Source: Centrapalus pauciflorus
Taxonomy: Eukaryota > Streptophyta > Magnoliopsida > Asterales > Asteraceae
Direction of reading: 5' to 3'
DNA length: 64,000 nt
Assembly: GCA_020465985.1 (NCBI GenBank)
Contig: JAANYP010002834.1
Location: 1-64,000, forward strand
Shown: piece after piece, positions 47,031 through 59,235 of the stretch
Layout of the letters: each line of letters starts with the position of its first letter
Position numbering within the stretch: position 1 is the stretch's first letter
Notes under the pieces: generated by a model
The model's input: only the letters and a program-made list of their open reading frames with translations
Told to the model about the DNA's origin: nothing
The model's database searches: none
Translations under genes and position numbers: made by a program

Positions 47031-47761
47031 CCGAGATTGGTAAGTGATTATCGCTTAATTGCAAAAACACAACTGAGTGAGATTCTAAGTTTGAGGGTGA
47101 TAACTTGCGGATGAAGTTGTAACTCTCGGATGGAGGTTTATCCGAGAGTTATAACATGCGGATGGTGTTGAAAGTAGAAAGACTTACTTAGAATCTTTAA
47201 TGTGTGTGTTTTGGGATTCGCAGGTAGGAACTTAGCAAAATTTTTGATGTGTTGTGTGTGCCTTGTGATCCGCAAGTTTTAACTTGCAGATGAAGTGATA
47301 ATTACTTGGCAATTTTAACACTAACAAGTCACAAGTAGTATTATCCGAGAGTTATAACTCTCAGATGAAGCATGAAGTATAAAGGACTTAGAAAAATTTA
47401 AGCAGATAACATACTACTCAGTTATATCCAAGAGTCGTAACTCTCGGATGAAGAACAGTTTTTAGAATCAGCGAATTTAAACAGAAATAAAACACAGATC
47501 TGAATGATTTTTGGAATCAAATATGCTTTCTTTCACGAATTTGTGATTAAACAGTAAGATGTTCAGCCGAAGGAATACAGTATCAAACGAGATTTAACCA
47601 TAAACTGTTCAAAAATTTTGATTCCAAATATCAAACAGAGGTGTTCTTCGTGGAACACGAAGAACTTCCAAGAACTTTAACAATTTTTCAAAAACAATGC
47701 TAAATTTTTTAGCAATGATTTCGAAAATTAGAAGTTATAAACACTTTAAAACCAATCTTTC
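47031..47761 (-). promoter_or_regulatory. Gag leader of element F with near-palindromic repeats and a PBS-proximal hairpin
   Basis: About 730 bp without coding sequence. Between 47095 and 47450 at least five near-palindromes of the form ATCCGAGAGTTATAACTC occur, ending TCTCGGATGAAG or variants (for example 47276, 47342, 47424). They correspond to the palindromes at 20073 and 20157 in this element's pol-to-aORF interval. Near the primer site, 47643-47665 is a hairpin with 10-bp arms (GTTCTTCGTG, loop GAA, then its complement), a possible RNA dimerisation or packaging structure. Confidence 0.7.
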
Positions 47762-47774
47762 GACTTTGATACCA
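47762..47774 (-). other. Primer-binding site of element F
   Basis: The minus strand reads TGGTATCAAAGTC, two bases from the LTR end; tRNA-Met type with a few changes. Confidence 0.85.
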
Positions 47775-47776
47775 TT

Positions 47777-48123
47777 TGTAATTCCCATATTAGAAGCATT
47801 CATTCAACATTCACTAAGATTATCAACAATATCATGAACATGAATAACAATATGAGCAATATATGAGTAATATCAAGAACAATATGAACATTCAAAGATT
47901 AGATAAACCTTAATTACACTTTAATCCACGTACGTACATTCAGCCAAAAGATTACATAGAAAAGCTAAGAACCAGTCTATTTATAAGCTACTAAACAGAT
48001 CCAAATACTATCCATACCCATGGGTTGACCTTTTGGTCTTTTAACCCATTTACAATAAGTTTGAATCCTTAAAAAATAGACACAAAACTAAGTTTCAACT
48101 TATACACTTTGACCACTGAAACA
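47777..48123 (-). repeat. 5' LTR of element F (about 347 bp)
   Basis: The minus strand starts TGTTTCAGTGG and ends GGGAATTACA. TATAAATA box at 47985-47978. The outer end is chosen because a decayed aORF reading frame of fragment H starts directly beyond it. Confidence 0.75.
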
Positions 48124-48712
48124 ATCACAACTTTGGAGCTAACATATTGGCATATCCAACTCGTTGCAGGTCCACACATATCTCTGCTTCAAACGGAAAG
48201 TAATCATAAGTAACTTTATCAGGATGAAACGGACATTGTTCTTCATGGACTAATATAGCTCCTTTAAACTTCTTGAATGTTATATTGAGCATATATTCAA
48301 CTATGTCCGCAGTCAGATAATGGAAATTCTTTCATGGACATAAGTCATGGTGTTCCAGAGTTGTTAAAGATATATAATTGGGACTTTATGCTTATATTTC
48401 ATCAGATTTCCCAAAGGATGGTTACGAAAAACATCTAGGACAATTGGGTGAAGGAATCAGTTGAATCAAGATTCAGGCGGTCATTGTTCTCTCAGAGTTG
48501 AAAAAATTCAGATTGGTCAAATAGGGAGGACTCCGAGACAGTTTTCTTTTTCTAGTTTCTGATGGCTTTTTTGGATTCTTTGGATTTCACTGCATAGTGT
48601 GTTGGGAAGAATCAGAGTCAGAGTTATCTGGGCGTGTATGGTGAGAAGGTTGGTCATCAAATGGAATATCAGGTTAGTTTGACGAGTGAAGGGTGGATTG
48701 AGGGTTATCCAT
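48124..48712 (-). pseudogene. Fragment H: decayed N-terminal part of an aORF
   Basis: It starts at 48712 (MDNPQSTLHSSN). Six bases upstream ends a splice-acceptor-like site (TTTTTTATTTACAG at 48718). Read in three frames, the translation recovers HPIVLDVFRNHPL and VPIIYL-stop-QLWNTM, which align with HPIIVDIL and YLQQFWHTV of the aORF of B. A long intact stretch (KFKGAILVHEEQ to VGYANMLAPKL) follows up to the LTR of F. Several stops and at least two frameshifts are present. The element to which it belonged was hit by F; the rest is not in the window. Confidence 0.65.
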
Positions 48713-49870
48713 GATATCTGTAAATAAAAAATGAAACATGTTATTCATCATGGAGAAAATAGCTAAGTACGGATCTCGAGTTAAAAGAACATGATCTCGG
48801 GTCAATTAAAGATCAATTTCCAAGTGTAAAAATGTTTATTTTTAAGGCAACAATATACTAAACTCCCCCTTGAATCCATTTGGGTCACACGAAGTTCAAA
48901 TTAAATAAACTTGAGTTCGAGTCAAAAGGACTCAAAATGAGAGTTTCAGATAGATTACTTCGAGTGCATCAAACCTTTAAATATAGATTTTGAATGAAGA
49001 CATCAATTTTTGGCCAACTCGAGTTCGAGTTTAATTGACATGAGTTCGAGTAACTTCAAGACATCAAGTTAAATCTGTTTTCTGATTGATTTGTCAATCG
49101 AATGAGTTATTCAAGTCCATTCAATCCCTTGAATTGTCAAGATTGAACACAAGTTCGAGTTCAACATACACGAGTTCGAGTCCTACAGACTCGAGGTCGA
49201 GTCCAAAGAACTCGAGCTTAGAGTTCCATAACTTGTCACATGTTTTAACTTCGACTTGGATGAAGTCGAGCTCGAGTATCAGGGACTCGAGATACTTCGA
49301 GTTATACGTACTCGAACAGGTTTCAATACTCTTCAGAATAAGAAGTTCCCTCGGTTAAAATCTCCAAAACACAAAAAATGATGAACCCTCAAAAAAATGA
49401 ACACATCCAGACTCGGAATTTCATTTTAAACAACTTCCTCGCACTAAAGATTTCCTTAAAACCAACAAAAACCAAGAAAAATTGAATCTTTTGTTTGAAA
49501 ATTTTGAACTTTGAAAATTTCCCAGATGTACATCAAAAACTGAAAATTGTACCCTAAAATTGAAATTAAAAGGGAAAATAAGCACAAGAACACTTGCGCA
49601 AATAATTTTAACAACAAAAGTCAAGGATTTTGTGCAAAAAAATAAGTCAACAGAGAGCTATATTCAGAAAGACGAAGAGAGAGTGAACACGCGATGGAAA
49701 AAGGTTAAATGTATCCCAAGAACCGCCTTTTATAGAATTTAAGTTTCAAAATATTTTCCTAAATATCTCGGTCCGCACTAACACCCAAACACAACAAACA
49801 CACAAACACAAATATATAACAAAAATAGAACAAAAATCTAACTGAAAAAATATAACAAGAAAATAAAACA
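48713..49870 (-). promoter_or_regulatory. Promoter and leader of fragment H with CTCGAGTTCGAGT cluster
   Basis: On the minus strand: TATAAAA box (49734-49728, CTATAAAAGG), a C/T-rich leader (CTCTCTCTTCGTCTTTC), then from 49330 to 48770 about 18 TCGA cores, often doubled as GAGTTCGAGT, and an acceptor site before the aORF start. The order is the same as in A, B and F. No gene is seen in this 1.15-kb stretch. Confidence 0.65.
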
Positions 49871-51582
49871 ATATGAACCCTATGAACATTTAGCTGAGTT
49901 CATGGCTATTTCTAAAGCAAACCCTATGAACATTTAGCTGAGTTCACGGCTATTTCTAAAGCAAACCATGTTCGAGGAATAACCACCGACGTTTTAAAAT
50001 ATAACTGAACCCTATGAACATTTAGTTGAGTTCACGGCTATTTCTAAAGCAAACCATGTTCGAGGAATAACCACCGATGTTTTAAAATTTCGATTATTTC
50101 CTTTTTCGTTGAAAGAGAAAGTGAAAATTTGGTTCGTGTCACTACCGACCAATAGCATCACGACATGGGATCAAATGAAAAGAGAATTTCTCAATGAATA
50201 CTATCCCATTAGTAAAACAACTGAGAAAAGAAAGGAAATTACTTGGTTTAAACAAAAACCCGATGAGCAATTCTACGAAGCAGTTGATCGTATGAATGAA
50301 TTGTTAAGAGCTTGTCCACCTCATGAAGTGCCCAGATGGATGTTTATCAAAATGTTTTTTGATGGTGTGAGTCAAGAGAGTCGCAACATGGTGATTGCTG
50401 CCACTGGAGGCAGGTTTTTAGCGAAAGAAGACGATGAGGTGTGGGAGTTGCTAAATCAACTCGGTAAAGGTCTCAAGGTTCAAGTTGGTTCTGAGAACAA
50501 CATAGAAGTTCAAGTGATGGGCATAGATAATGCATGGAAACGTGAAGAGTGAAATTTCAGAGTTAGGTAAGAAAATGGATCAACTGATGAAGGGTCTTAA
50601 TTCAAACCTTAATGTATCAGTTAATTGCGTCACATGCGGTGATTCATCTCATCATTCCGAAGCATACCCTCAAGTGCAATCCACTGAGGAATTTGCTAAC
50701 GAAGTCTATGGTTTTAGAGCTCACAGGGAGAGGAATAACCCATTTTCAGATACTTATAATCCGGGATGGAGAAATCATCCTAACTTCCGATGGAAGAATG
50801 ATCAGCCTACCGATCATCAATCTAAACCTAGGTACGAACTACCAAGAATAGACTATCAATATGATTCTACTTCCGCCGCTAAAGATGAGCGATACTATAA
50901 ATCTAATCAACGTGATCAACCTAATTTCTAAGTGGAAACGAACATGACTTCTTCACAATTCTCGGAGTTTGCAGAATTTATGAAGCAACAGTCAGCTATC
51001 AGTACTAAGACCATGGAGATGTTGAGTCTCCAAATGGGTCAGATAGACGAGTCGCTAACAAGAAGAGAAGAGGGAAAGCTTCCTAGAAATACCGTCCCTA
51101 ATCCTTCACATGCTCATGGTAAAGATAAAAAGCATGAGATAAATGAAGTAAACGAAGTATCTAAGGTGACCACTCTGAGAAGTAGTAGAGAGGTAGATAA
51201 TATGATTGAAATGCCTAAAGAACAAGAGGTATAAGAAGATACCGACACTGAGGTCGTGTATGAAGAAAAAGAGGATCCATAGGAGGAAGTTCCCAAGAAA
51301 TTCACTTCCAAGGAGCCCATTAAAGCAGATATTCAAACTCCCAAAGTTGGGGAGGCGGTTAAGGATCATGACACCATAGCTCCTCCTCCTTACCCGACTG
51401 CTTTAGAAAATCCTAAATCTTCTCCCTTTGGCAAAAGAGGCCCGCAACCAGAGGATTTGTGGGATCTGTTTGATCAAGTTAAGATCAATATTCCTTTGAT
51501 CAAGGCTATCCAGCAAGTTCCCTCTTATGCCAAATTCTTAAAAGATCTCTGCACCCAAAAGAGAAAGTTCAAGGTCTCGCTT
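49871..51582 (+). pseudogene. gag: Ty3/gypsy retrotransposon fragment (gag and gag-pol spacer)
   Basis: It begins with a local duplication of gag codons, then the retrotransposon gag domain (WFVSLPTNSITTWDQMKREFLNEYYP, ITWFKQKPDEQFYEAVDRMNELLRACP, 50109-50552). A frameshift near 50545 leads to a CCHC-like remnant (CVTCGDSSHHSEAYP, last cysteine lost) and an S/T- and K-rich spacer. The run after 51300 (LWDLFDQVKINIPLIKAIQQVPSYAKFLKDLCTQKRK) is typical of the region before the protease in plant Ty3/gypsy elements of the Tat/Athila kind. The fragment is cut at 51582 by the LTR of G. No integrase or RT of this element is visible. Confidence 0.8.
49873..50092 (+). repeat. Tandem duplication of gypsy gag codons (three copies)
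   Basis: ACCCTATGAACATTTAG starts near 49876, 49919 and 50010. The last two copies share about 85 bp including CATGTTCGAGGAATAACC; the first is cut after about 45 bp. It encodes EHLAEF-AISKANHVRGITTDV repeats. Confidence 0.85.
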
Positions 51583-51865
51583 TGTTGGATATTATTTAGT
51601 TGATGAAAATAATTAGTCTAGGGGTTGAATTGCAATGAGTTCGTAGTTATGAATTTTTGTATAAATATAAATAGAAGGTGTACTGATCAGTACGGATCTG
51701 ACTCTCAATTTGCACGGAATTGTACTTTACGACTAGGTCAACAGTGTTCATATTTTTCTCTCAAATTGTAATTCTGAAATTGTGCAATATCAATCATTCG
51801 GTTAGTGTTTCTCTTGATCTTAATTGTTTGATATTTGTTTTGTGATTGATTAACTGAACATATCA
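51583..51865 (+). repeat. 5' LTR of element G (283 bp)
   Basis: TGTTGGATATT to CATATCA, followed by AT and the primer site. TATAAATA at 51660-51667. Related to the 3' LTR of B. Confidence 0.85.
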
Positions 51866-51867
51866 AT

Positions 51868-51880
51868 TGGTATCAGAGCC
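51868..51880 (+). other. Primer-binding site of element G
   Basis: TGGTATCAGAGCC, perfect tRNA-Met type. Confidence 0.9.
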
Positions 51881-52419
51881 TGAAATGGCAATTTTTGATA
51901 GATTTTGAAATTCTGAAAATATTTTTTTGAACCACTGTTACATCGGCAATTTGAAAATTCAGAAAAACACCAAGGCTTTTCGATTCAGTGGTTGTTTTAT
52001 TGTATAAATTGGATTGAATGTTTGGTTTTAAAAGACGAACATATTGAATATATTCTCAATTTGTAATTCATAACACACAAAAAGTTCTTTTGATTTTACG
52101 GATTTTTGAAAAAGTGTTGTGTTCTTGACTATTCTTGATAAAAACAAGGATTTTGATCTAAAATTGGTGAAAGTAGTTTCACAAAAAAGTGTTTGTAAGT
52201 GAAAAACACACCTTCGATTGCAATTTGGGGTCAATTCATTCATTTTTATTGAAAAGTTTGAAACCTGGACTTAAAAATTTTCAAAAACGGTAAAACTCGA
52301 ATTGAATTGAAGATCATGTGTTAATCGAGTTAGGAGTGTTCTTTGACCGAGTTTTATACAGAAGAATTCGAGTTGGAAATTAGTTTTAATCGAGTTGGAT
52401 AGCAGTTATCATCGAGTTG
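51881..52419 (+). promoter_or_regulatory. Gag leader of element G, left part
   Basis: AT-rich, no gene. The last 140 bp hold five TCGAGTT or CCGAGTT units. Element E is inserted in the last one; its target duplication AGTTG (52415-52419) is part of CGAGTTG. Confidence 0.75.
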
Positions 52420-53075
52420 TGTTGGGAAATAATCTAAGTATGTCAAGCTGTTAGTTAGATTTCTCAAGCTATTAGTAGTATTTCTGTGTAATTACAAAGT
52501 CCGAGCTGCCAGTTCAACAAACTCGAGCTGCTAGTTCAAAAGTTCAAGCTGCCAGAGTTAAAAGTTCAAGCTGCTCAACAGATTGATAGCAGAAAGTGCT
52601 GAAATTCAGGAAGTGATACATATTTCAAGATTTGAAGATCTTCCAAGCATATCTACTACCAGAGAAATCAGAGTCCATCAAGGAAACAAATCAGAAGGCT
52701 ATAAATATAGATAGACTAGGTCTTTCTAGCGTGTGTGTAAGTTTGTAATCGTGGTGCTTAAAGTTTTCATTGTATTTTTGCATTCTGATAAGTTTCTCAA
52801 GCCTCTAAGGTTGCAAAACCCTTAGAACAATCTGTGTTCTTTGTCTAATTAAAACATATTAGAGGTGATTGTAATCAGAGATTTTGGCATAATAAAGGTT
52901 TTGATATTGGTTATATTTATTTGAATATCTATTCTTTATTGTTCTGAATGTTTTCTTAAAACAGTTAAGTGTTATTCCGCGAACTTCTTAATTGGACTTT
53001 GATTCAAAACAAGGTTATTGGTTTAAACTCTGATATAACTAAACCAGTTAATCTTAGGTGATTTTGATCTTGACA
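52420..53075 (+). repeat. 5' LTR of element E (656 bp)
   Basis: TGTTGGGAAAT to ATCTTGACA. Cluster of CAAGCTGTTAG, CGAGCTGCTAGTTC, TTCAAGCTGCC units at 52440-52580, upstream of the TATAAATA box (52700-52707). Confidence 0.95.
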
Positions 53076-53077
53076 AG

Positions 53078-53090
53078 TGGTATCAGAGCC
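53078..53090 (+). other. Primer-binding site of element E
   Basis: TGGTATCAGAGCC, two bases after the LTR. Confidence 0.95.
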
Positions 53091-53162
53091 ACAGGTTTTT
53101 ATTTGTTATTCTTTGTTTTCAAAGTCAGAAACTTTCTTTGTATAAAATTTTGTTTTTCTGCA

Positions 53163-55738
53163 ATGGAGTTTGAAAACAACAGTAGTGGATCTGGGCAAGG
53201 ACTCAAAGTGCCTATGCTCAAACCCAATGAGTTCGAGATGTGGAAACTCAGGATTCAACAGCACATTCAATTCATTGACTATGCCCTATGGGAAGCTGTT
53301 GAAAATTCTCCTGCAGTTGATCCTGAACTAGATGCTGAGGGCAAAGCAAAAGAACACCTCCAAAAACTGAGATTGAAACAAAGGCTAGAATGAATGAAGT
53401 CAAAGCTCTTACTCTTTTACAAATATCCATTCCTAATGCTTATCAACATCAGTTTAAAAAACTTTATACTGCTCATTCTCTTTGGATTACTTTAGAGAAA
53501 ACTTTTGCTGGCAATGCTAGCACCAAAAGGATCTCTTAAAACAGCAGTATGAAAACTTTTCTGGTTGCAAGAATGAAAACATTACTCAAATTTTTGATAG
53601 GTTTAATAAGCGGATAAATGAATTGGGGTCAGCCTGGATCAAGATGAAGTGAACAGAAAATTCCTCAAATCTCTTGGTGAAGAATGGACAGTCTATGCTG
53701 CCCAATGGAGAACCAAAGACACTCTAGATGAAATAGAGTTGGATGACCTTTGCAACAGCCTGAGAGTGTTTGAATATGAAATTGAAAATAAAAAGAAATC
53801 TTTTTCTTACAATCAAAACACTGCTCTACTGTCATCAGCATTAACTGATAAATTAAACTGTTGTGATTCTTTTTCAGGTGCTGATGGTAACTCTTCTAAA
53901 GTACATTAGGAAGCATTTGTTGCAAGTGATGGACTTTTTGCTCTTAATGCTGATGATCTGGAACAAATCCATCCAGATGATTTAGAAGAGATGGACTTAA
54001 CGTGGCAACATGCTATGTTGACTATGAGGGCCAAAAGATTTCTGAAAAGGACTGGCAGACCAAACTTTCAAGCCAGAACAGAAGGCAAGCCAGCATTTGA
54101 CAAATCAAAGGTTGAGTGCTTTAAATGCCACAAACTTGGTCATTTTTCTAGAGAGTGCAGATCACAAGGTCAGCAGCCACCAAGACCCCAGCAAACCAGT
54201 CAACCATCATCTTCACAAGCTCTTGTCTCTCAAGAAGACAATGTATTTGACTGGAGTGACCAGACAGAAGAGGAGTTTCAAAATCAAGTTCTTATGGCAG
54301 AAACTACAACTGTCACTTCCACTGATCTATAATCTGAGGTAAATGCTAAACTCTGCTCTCAAACATGCAAAAATATGGTTAAAAAGTATAGAGATCATAA
54401 TGAGAGCATGTGCAAAACTCTAGCTAGGATGGAAGAAAGGAGATATGAGTATATGCAGGCAATAGAGGATTTTGAAAAACAGATCAATGACTATAAAGAT
54501 AATGAAATTCAGATGGGACATGATAGAACATATCATGAGTGGGAGAAAAAGGAACTGAATGAGAAAATAGAGACCCTAAATAAGAAATTCGATGAGGCTG
54601 AACAGAAGGTGTTAGAAGCTAACAAGAAAGTAGAATCTATTAATATAGATTTGGGTAGCTCCAAGCTGGCCAACCAAAAGCTAGAACACCTTATGGAAGT
54701 CCAATTTAAAGACATGGTAAAATCTCAACTCCATCCCAATGAATGTATAGGCTATAAGGCTACTCCACCACCATATAATAATAAATACATTCATCCTATG
54801 AGAGAAGTTGTTGATAGGCTTGTGAATGAACCATTAGTGAGAAACTGAAAACTGTAGATCCTATCCTTGAGGACAAGCCTGAATCCGAAGAAGAAATGGT
54901 TTCAAATGAAGGCTGTGAGTTTGAGGAAGCTGAGAGTGACTCCAAAACCATGAGTGCACACCTAGAACCTCCTGTTTCAAGTTCTATGAGGACTAACAGT
55001 CTGAAAGGAAAAGAGAAAATGAGTGGATGCAATCATGCTCCACATGTTTCTGTACCTTCTAACTGTAATATTGCATCCTCTTCCAAAATAAATAAAAAGG
55101 GTAGAACTGTTCCAGTATGCACATGCCAAAAGCATGGTGTCCAAAAGTTTCCCACTCAGCAGCAGGTAAGGGGAAATATAAGGAACAAGAACCAGTTATG
55201 GTCACACAAAAATGGTTCTCCTATCAAAACAATCAAAAGATGTTTCCACTGTGGCAGGAAAAACCATTTGGCCAGGCATTGTTTATATAAACCATCTGTT
55301 GCAAAACAGACTGTGTTTCTAAAACATGCCATTTCTCAATATTCAAAAGTTTCAAAGGCCCAAAAACCTATCACACCAGTTCCAAAGAAGACAGTTGATC
55401 ACAGGTTCTCAAAAGTCAACAAAAGGCAGCCTGCACACCAAAAACAAGTTTTAGTAAAATCTAAATCAAGCATGAAAAAGGTATGGTGTGTTAAAGGCAA
55501 AAACACAGATCAAACTTCTAATGCAAAGGTTGAAACTATTAAGTCAGAAGTTGGAACTGGTAGTAAAAATACTAAAACTGCTGGCACTAAGCATCCAGTT
55601 CCAACTGCTAAGTCAAAAACTGGAACTGGTAGTGGATCATCTGAGACTGTTGGAAAGAACACCTGGATACCTAATGTCATAACTAAATACTCCTCACAGA
55701 ATCCTCCAGTGGATCTCACTAAGTTTAAAAAGACATAA
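53163..55738 (+). pseudogene. gag: Element E gag with two zinc knuckles and coiled coil
   Basis: It starts at 53163 (MEFENNSSGSGQGLKVP), 87 bp after the LTR. Frameshifts near 53385 and around 53520-53640 disturb the capsid part; a TAG follows at 53907 and TAA at 54330. The charged DDLEEMDLTWQHAMLTMRAKRFLKRTGR stretch is split here only by the next feature of the frame, the first knuckle (54117-54158, CFKCHKLGHFSREC). A coiled coil spans 54375-54720. After a frameshift near 54845 the second knuckle follows (55241-55282, CFHCGRKNHLARHC), then a basic lysine-rich tail with repeated SKTGTGS-like units and a stop at 55736. Gag and protease are separated by stops and a CTTTTTCTGTGCAG/G site at about 55824. 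Confidence 0.85.
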
Positions 55739-55849
55739 ACAATATTTAGTTATGTCAATGCACAAGGACAACCCAAAACCAATTTGTTTGGGTTTACTCC
55801 TCTACTAAGCTTTTTCTGTGCAGGGCGACCACAGGACCCAACATAAGAC

Positions 55850-58800
55850 AAGATGGCATATGGACAGTGGATGCTCTAGCCACATGACAGGCAACTCTGA
55901 ATGCTTGTCAAATTTCAAAAGCTTTGAAGGAGGGTTTGTTGCATTTGGTGGCAATTCCAAAGGGGTTAGGGTACTGTCAAAGCAGGCAATATGATATTCA
56001 ATGATGTTCTGTATGTTGAACAACTGAAGTACAATGTACTAAGAGTGTCTCAAGTTTGTGACAAACAAAATATTGTTTTGTTCACAGACTCTGAACGCAT
56101 TGTCCTCTCAAAATATTTTGAAATACCTGAAAAACTTGTTTTACTCAGAACAGCAAGAAAGGACAATGTCTACTGTTTGGACACAGAACTTTTATCCAAA
56201 TCAAATACTTTAAGCTGTTTAATATCCAAAGCATCATCTAATGAGTCTGCTCTTTGGCACAGAAGGATGTGTCACATGAACTTCAAATCCATGAATGTTT
56301 TAGTCAAAAAGAATTTGGTAAGAGGTTTACCACAGAAGGAGTTCATATGTGATGATCATTGTGTAGCATGTCTCAAAGGCAAGCAACACAAAACTTCTCA
56401 TAAGGTCAAGGAAATGAATTCAATTTCATTTGCTCTTCATCTTATTCATATGGATTTTTTTGGTCCAACATCTGTTTTGAGTTTGAATAAAAGAGCTTAC
56501 TGTTTAGTCATTGTTGATGATTTCACCAGGTTTACATGGGTTTATTTTCTTAGGACTAAGGATAAAACTGCTGAGTTAGTCAAATCCTTTATTCTAAAAA
56601 TTGAAAACCAATCTAACTTAAAAGTTAAGGTGATCAGATCAGACAATGGAACTGAGTTTAAAAATCATATCCTAAACAGTTTCTGTGAGTCTAAAGGAAT
56701 TGCAAGGCAATATAGTGCACTTAGAACACCACAACAAAATGGTGTAGCTGAGAGGAAGAATAGAACACTAATAGAGGCTGCTAGAACCATGTTAGCTGAT
56801 TTCAAATTGCCAATGACCTTCTGGGAAGAGGCAGTAAATACAGCCTGTTATGTTCTAAATAGGGTTCAAGTTGTTCAGTCACAAGGGAAAACTCCCTATG
56901 AGTTATTTCATCACAGGATTCCCCTAGTAGCCTTCCTAAAAGCATCTGGTTGTTCATGCACTATCCTTCATACTAAAACTCACTTACGTAAGTTTGAAAG
57001 TAAGGCTGAAGAAGGATTCTTTGTAGGATACTCTACTCAAAGCAAAGCCTATAGGGTATATAATAGTGTGTCTAAAACCATTGAAGAAAGTGCCAATGTT
57101 GAGTTTAATGAAAACACTTCAAATGTCAAAGGCATTGATCCTGATTGGTTGTTTGATTTCGATTCACTAACAAATTCTCTGAGCTTTGTTGAGTATTCTG
57201 CAGGAGCTGTTGGAAACAGTGTTGAAACTGCCAGTACCAATTCTCATGCTGGTGACACAAATAGTCAAGCTGTTGGCACAAAGTTTCCAACTATTGCAGA
57301 TTCTGCTACATGGGATGAGTATACTATACTACCACTTCTCTCTTGTGACCCACCTGGGGTCCTGATTGACCAACAAGACAGACATACAGAGGTTGAAGTG
57401 TCAGTCCCAAGGCCTGAAGTAACAGCTCCAACCAATATGGAAACAGTTCCATCTCCAAATTAGACTGTTACTGAAGCAGAATCATCAAGTGGTGTAGAAG
57501 GAGATGATACAAATCTGGTAGCTCATTTCAAACAGAAAGTGAACCTACACTCAGGGTTCACATATATCATCCTCTTAACCAGATCATGGGAGATCCACGC
57601 GCTCCTGTGCAAACAAGTACAATGATTCACATGGAATCAACTACTACTGAATCAGAAGTCCCTGAATTCAGTCTAGCTGCCTTTAAACATGCATGCTTCA
57701 TGTCCAATTAGAACCAAAGAAGGCATCTGAGGCACTGAAGGATCCATCTCGGATTGAGGCAATGCAGGAAGAACTTTTGCAATTCAAGATTCAGAATGTA
57801 TGGACACTAGTTGATTTGCCTAAAGGAAAGAGAGCAATTGGTACTAGATGGGTTTTCAGAAATAAGAAGGATGAGAGAGGTGTAGTGATCAAGAACAAAG
57901 CAAGGCTGGTAGCTCAAGGATATACTCAAGAAGAAGGAATAGACTATGGTGATGTATTTGCCCCAGTAGCAAGGATAGAAGCCATCAGACTGTTCTTAGC
58001 TTAGGCCAGCTACAAGGGGTTCAAAGTGTACCAAATGGATGTGAAATCTGCATTGTTATATGGTACAATTGAAGAAGAGGTTTATGTGTGTCAACCCCCT
58101 GGATTTGAAGACTATAAGTATCCAGACAGAGTCTACAAGTTAGACAAAGCACTCTATGGACTTCACCAAGCCCCAAGAGCATGGTATGACACTTTGTCTT
58201 CATATCTACTACAGAATGGATTCAAGAGAGGTACTCTGGACAAGACATTATTCACAAAGTCCATCAAATCAGAGATTCTTCTTGTTCAAATCTATGTTGA
58301 GGATATCATCTTTGGATCAAAAATGACATTTCGTGCAAGGAGTTTGAGACTTTGATGCACAAAAAGTTTCAAATGAGTTCCATAGGGGAACTAACTTTCT
58401 TTCTAGTATTGCAGGTCAAGCAGAAACCCACTAGACTTTTCATATTTCAATCAAAGTATGTGAATGACATTCTGGAAAAGTTTGGATACAAGATACCAAG
58501 GTTGCCAGCACACCAATGGACACTTATAAACAACTTGATGCAGATCAAGAAGGAGTGGATGTGGATTTCCATTTGTACAGATCCTTGATAGGTTCACTAA
58601 TGTATCTTACATCTTCTAGACCTGATATAATGTTTGCTGTTTGTGTTTGTGCCAGGTTTCAATGTGCTCCAAAAGATTCACATCTGTTTGCTGTTAACAG
58701 AATCTTTGGATATCTCAAAGGTCAACCAAAATTAGGCCTATGGTATCCTAAGGACTCTCCTCTTGAACTAACAGCTTACTCTGATAGTGACTATGGAGGT

Positions 58801-59235
58801 TGCAACATAGACAGGAAATCCACAACTGGTGGATGTCAATATCTAGGAGCAAGACTAGTCTCTTGGCAGTGCAAAAAGCAGACCACTGTCTGCACTTCAT
58901 CCACTGAGGCAGAATATGTTGCATCTGCCAGCTGCTGTTCCCAAGTGATGTGGATATAGAACCAACTAAGAGACTATGGTATGAACTTTCTATCTACTCC
59001 TATTCATATTGACAACTCAAGTGCACTCAGCATTGTACAAAATCCAGTGAAATTTCCCAAAACCAAGCACATAGACATTAGATTCCATTTTATAAGGGAC
59101 TATAATGAGAAGAAATTAATCCAAGTTACCAAAATTCATACAGATGATCAGTTAGCTGATCTATTTACAAAATCATTTGATGTAAGAAGATTCACCTTTC
59201 TGGTATCAAATATTGGTATGGTAAATATGGATTAA
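55850..59235 (+). pseudogene. pol: Element E pol with mutated RT active site
   Basis: The protease shows MDSGCSSHMTG near 55862, and a frameshift follows at about 55980. Integrase (55991-57463) has LWHRRMCHMNFKS, CVACLKGKQHK and the DDE residues in LIHMDFFGP, RSDNGTEF and NGVAERKNRT. Frame changes or stops: 57461, near 57690, 58003 (TAG), near 58350, near 58540 and 58957 (TAG). RT has QGYTQEEGIDYGDVFAPVAR and QMDVKSALLYG, but the YVDD box reads YVED (58293-58304). The first aspartate is glutamate, which should abolish polymerase activity. RNase H has DSDYGG, RKSTTGGCQYLG, TEAEYVASA and HIDIRFHFIRDY. Confidence 0.9.

Larger units (their letters stand above)
20047..48123 (-). mobile_element. 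Element F: Ty1/copia element split by a CACTA transposon and by element D
   Basis: Right to left on the minus strand: LTR (48123-47777), primer site, leader, gag, start of pol, then element D, rest of pol, the pol-to-aORF interval with the CACTA element inside, and an abrupt end near 20047 before any aORF coding sequence. The two pol halves join across D: the protease piece ends at 43589 and continues from 30003. The 3' LTR and aORF are missing. Gag and pol are more decayed than in A, D or E, so F is probably the oldest copia element here that still has an LTR. Confidence 0.85.

Noticed and set aside
48300..48712. Region beyond the LTR of F as part of F
   Set aside because: Three-frame translation recovers the N-terminal aORF domain with its own start and acceptor site, so it belongs to another element (H).
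53078..53090. TGGTATCAGAGCC sites as tRNA gene remnants
   Set aside because: They lie two bases after LTR ends and lack any cloverleaf; they are primer-binding sites.
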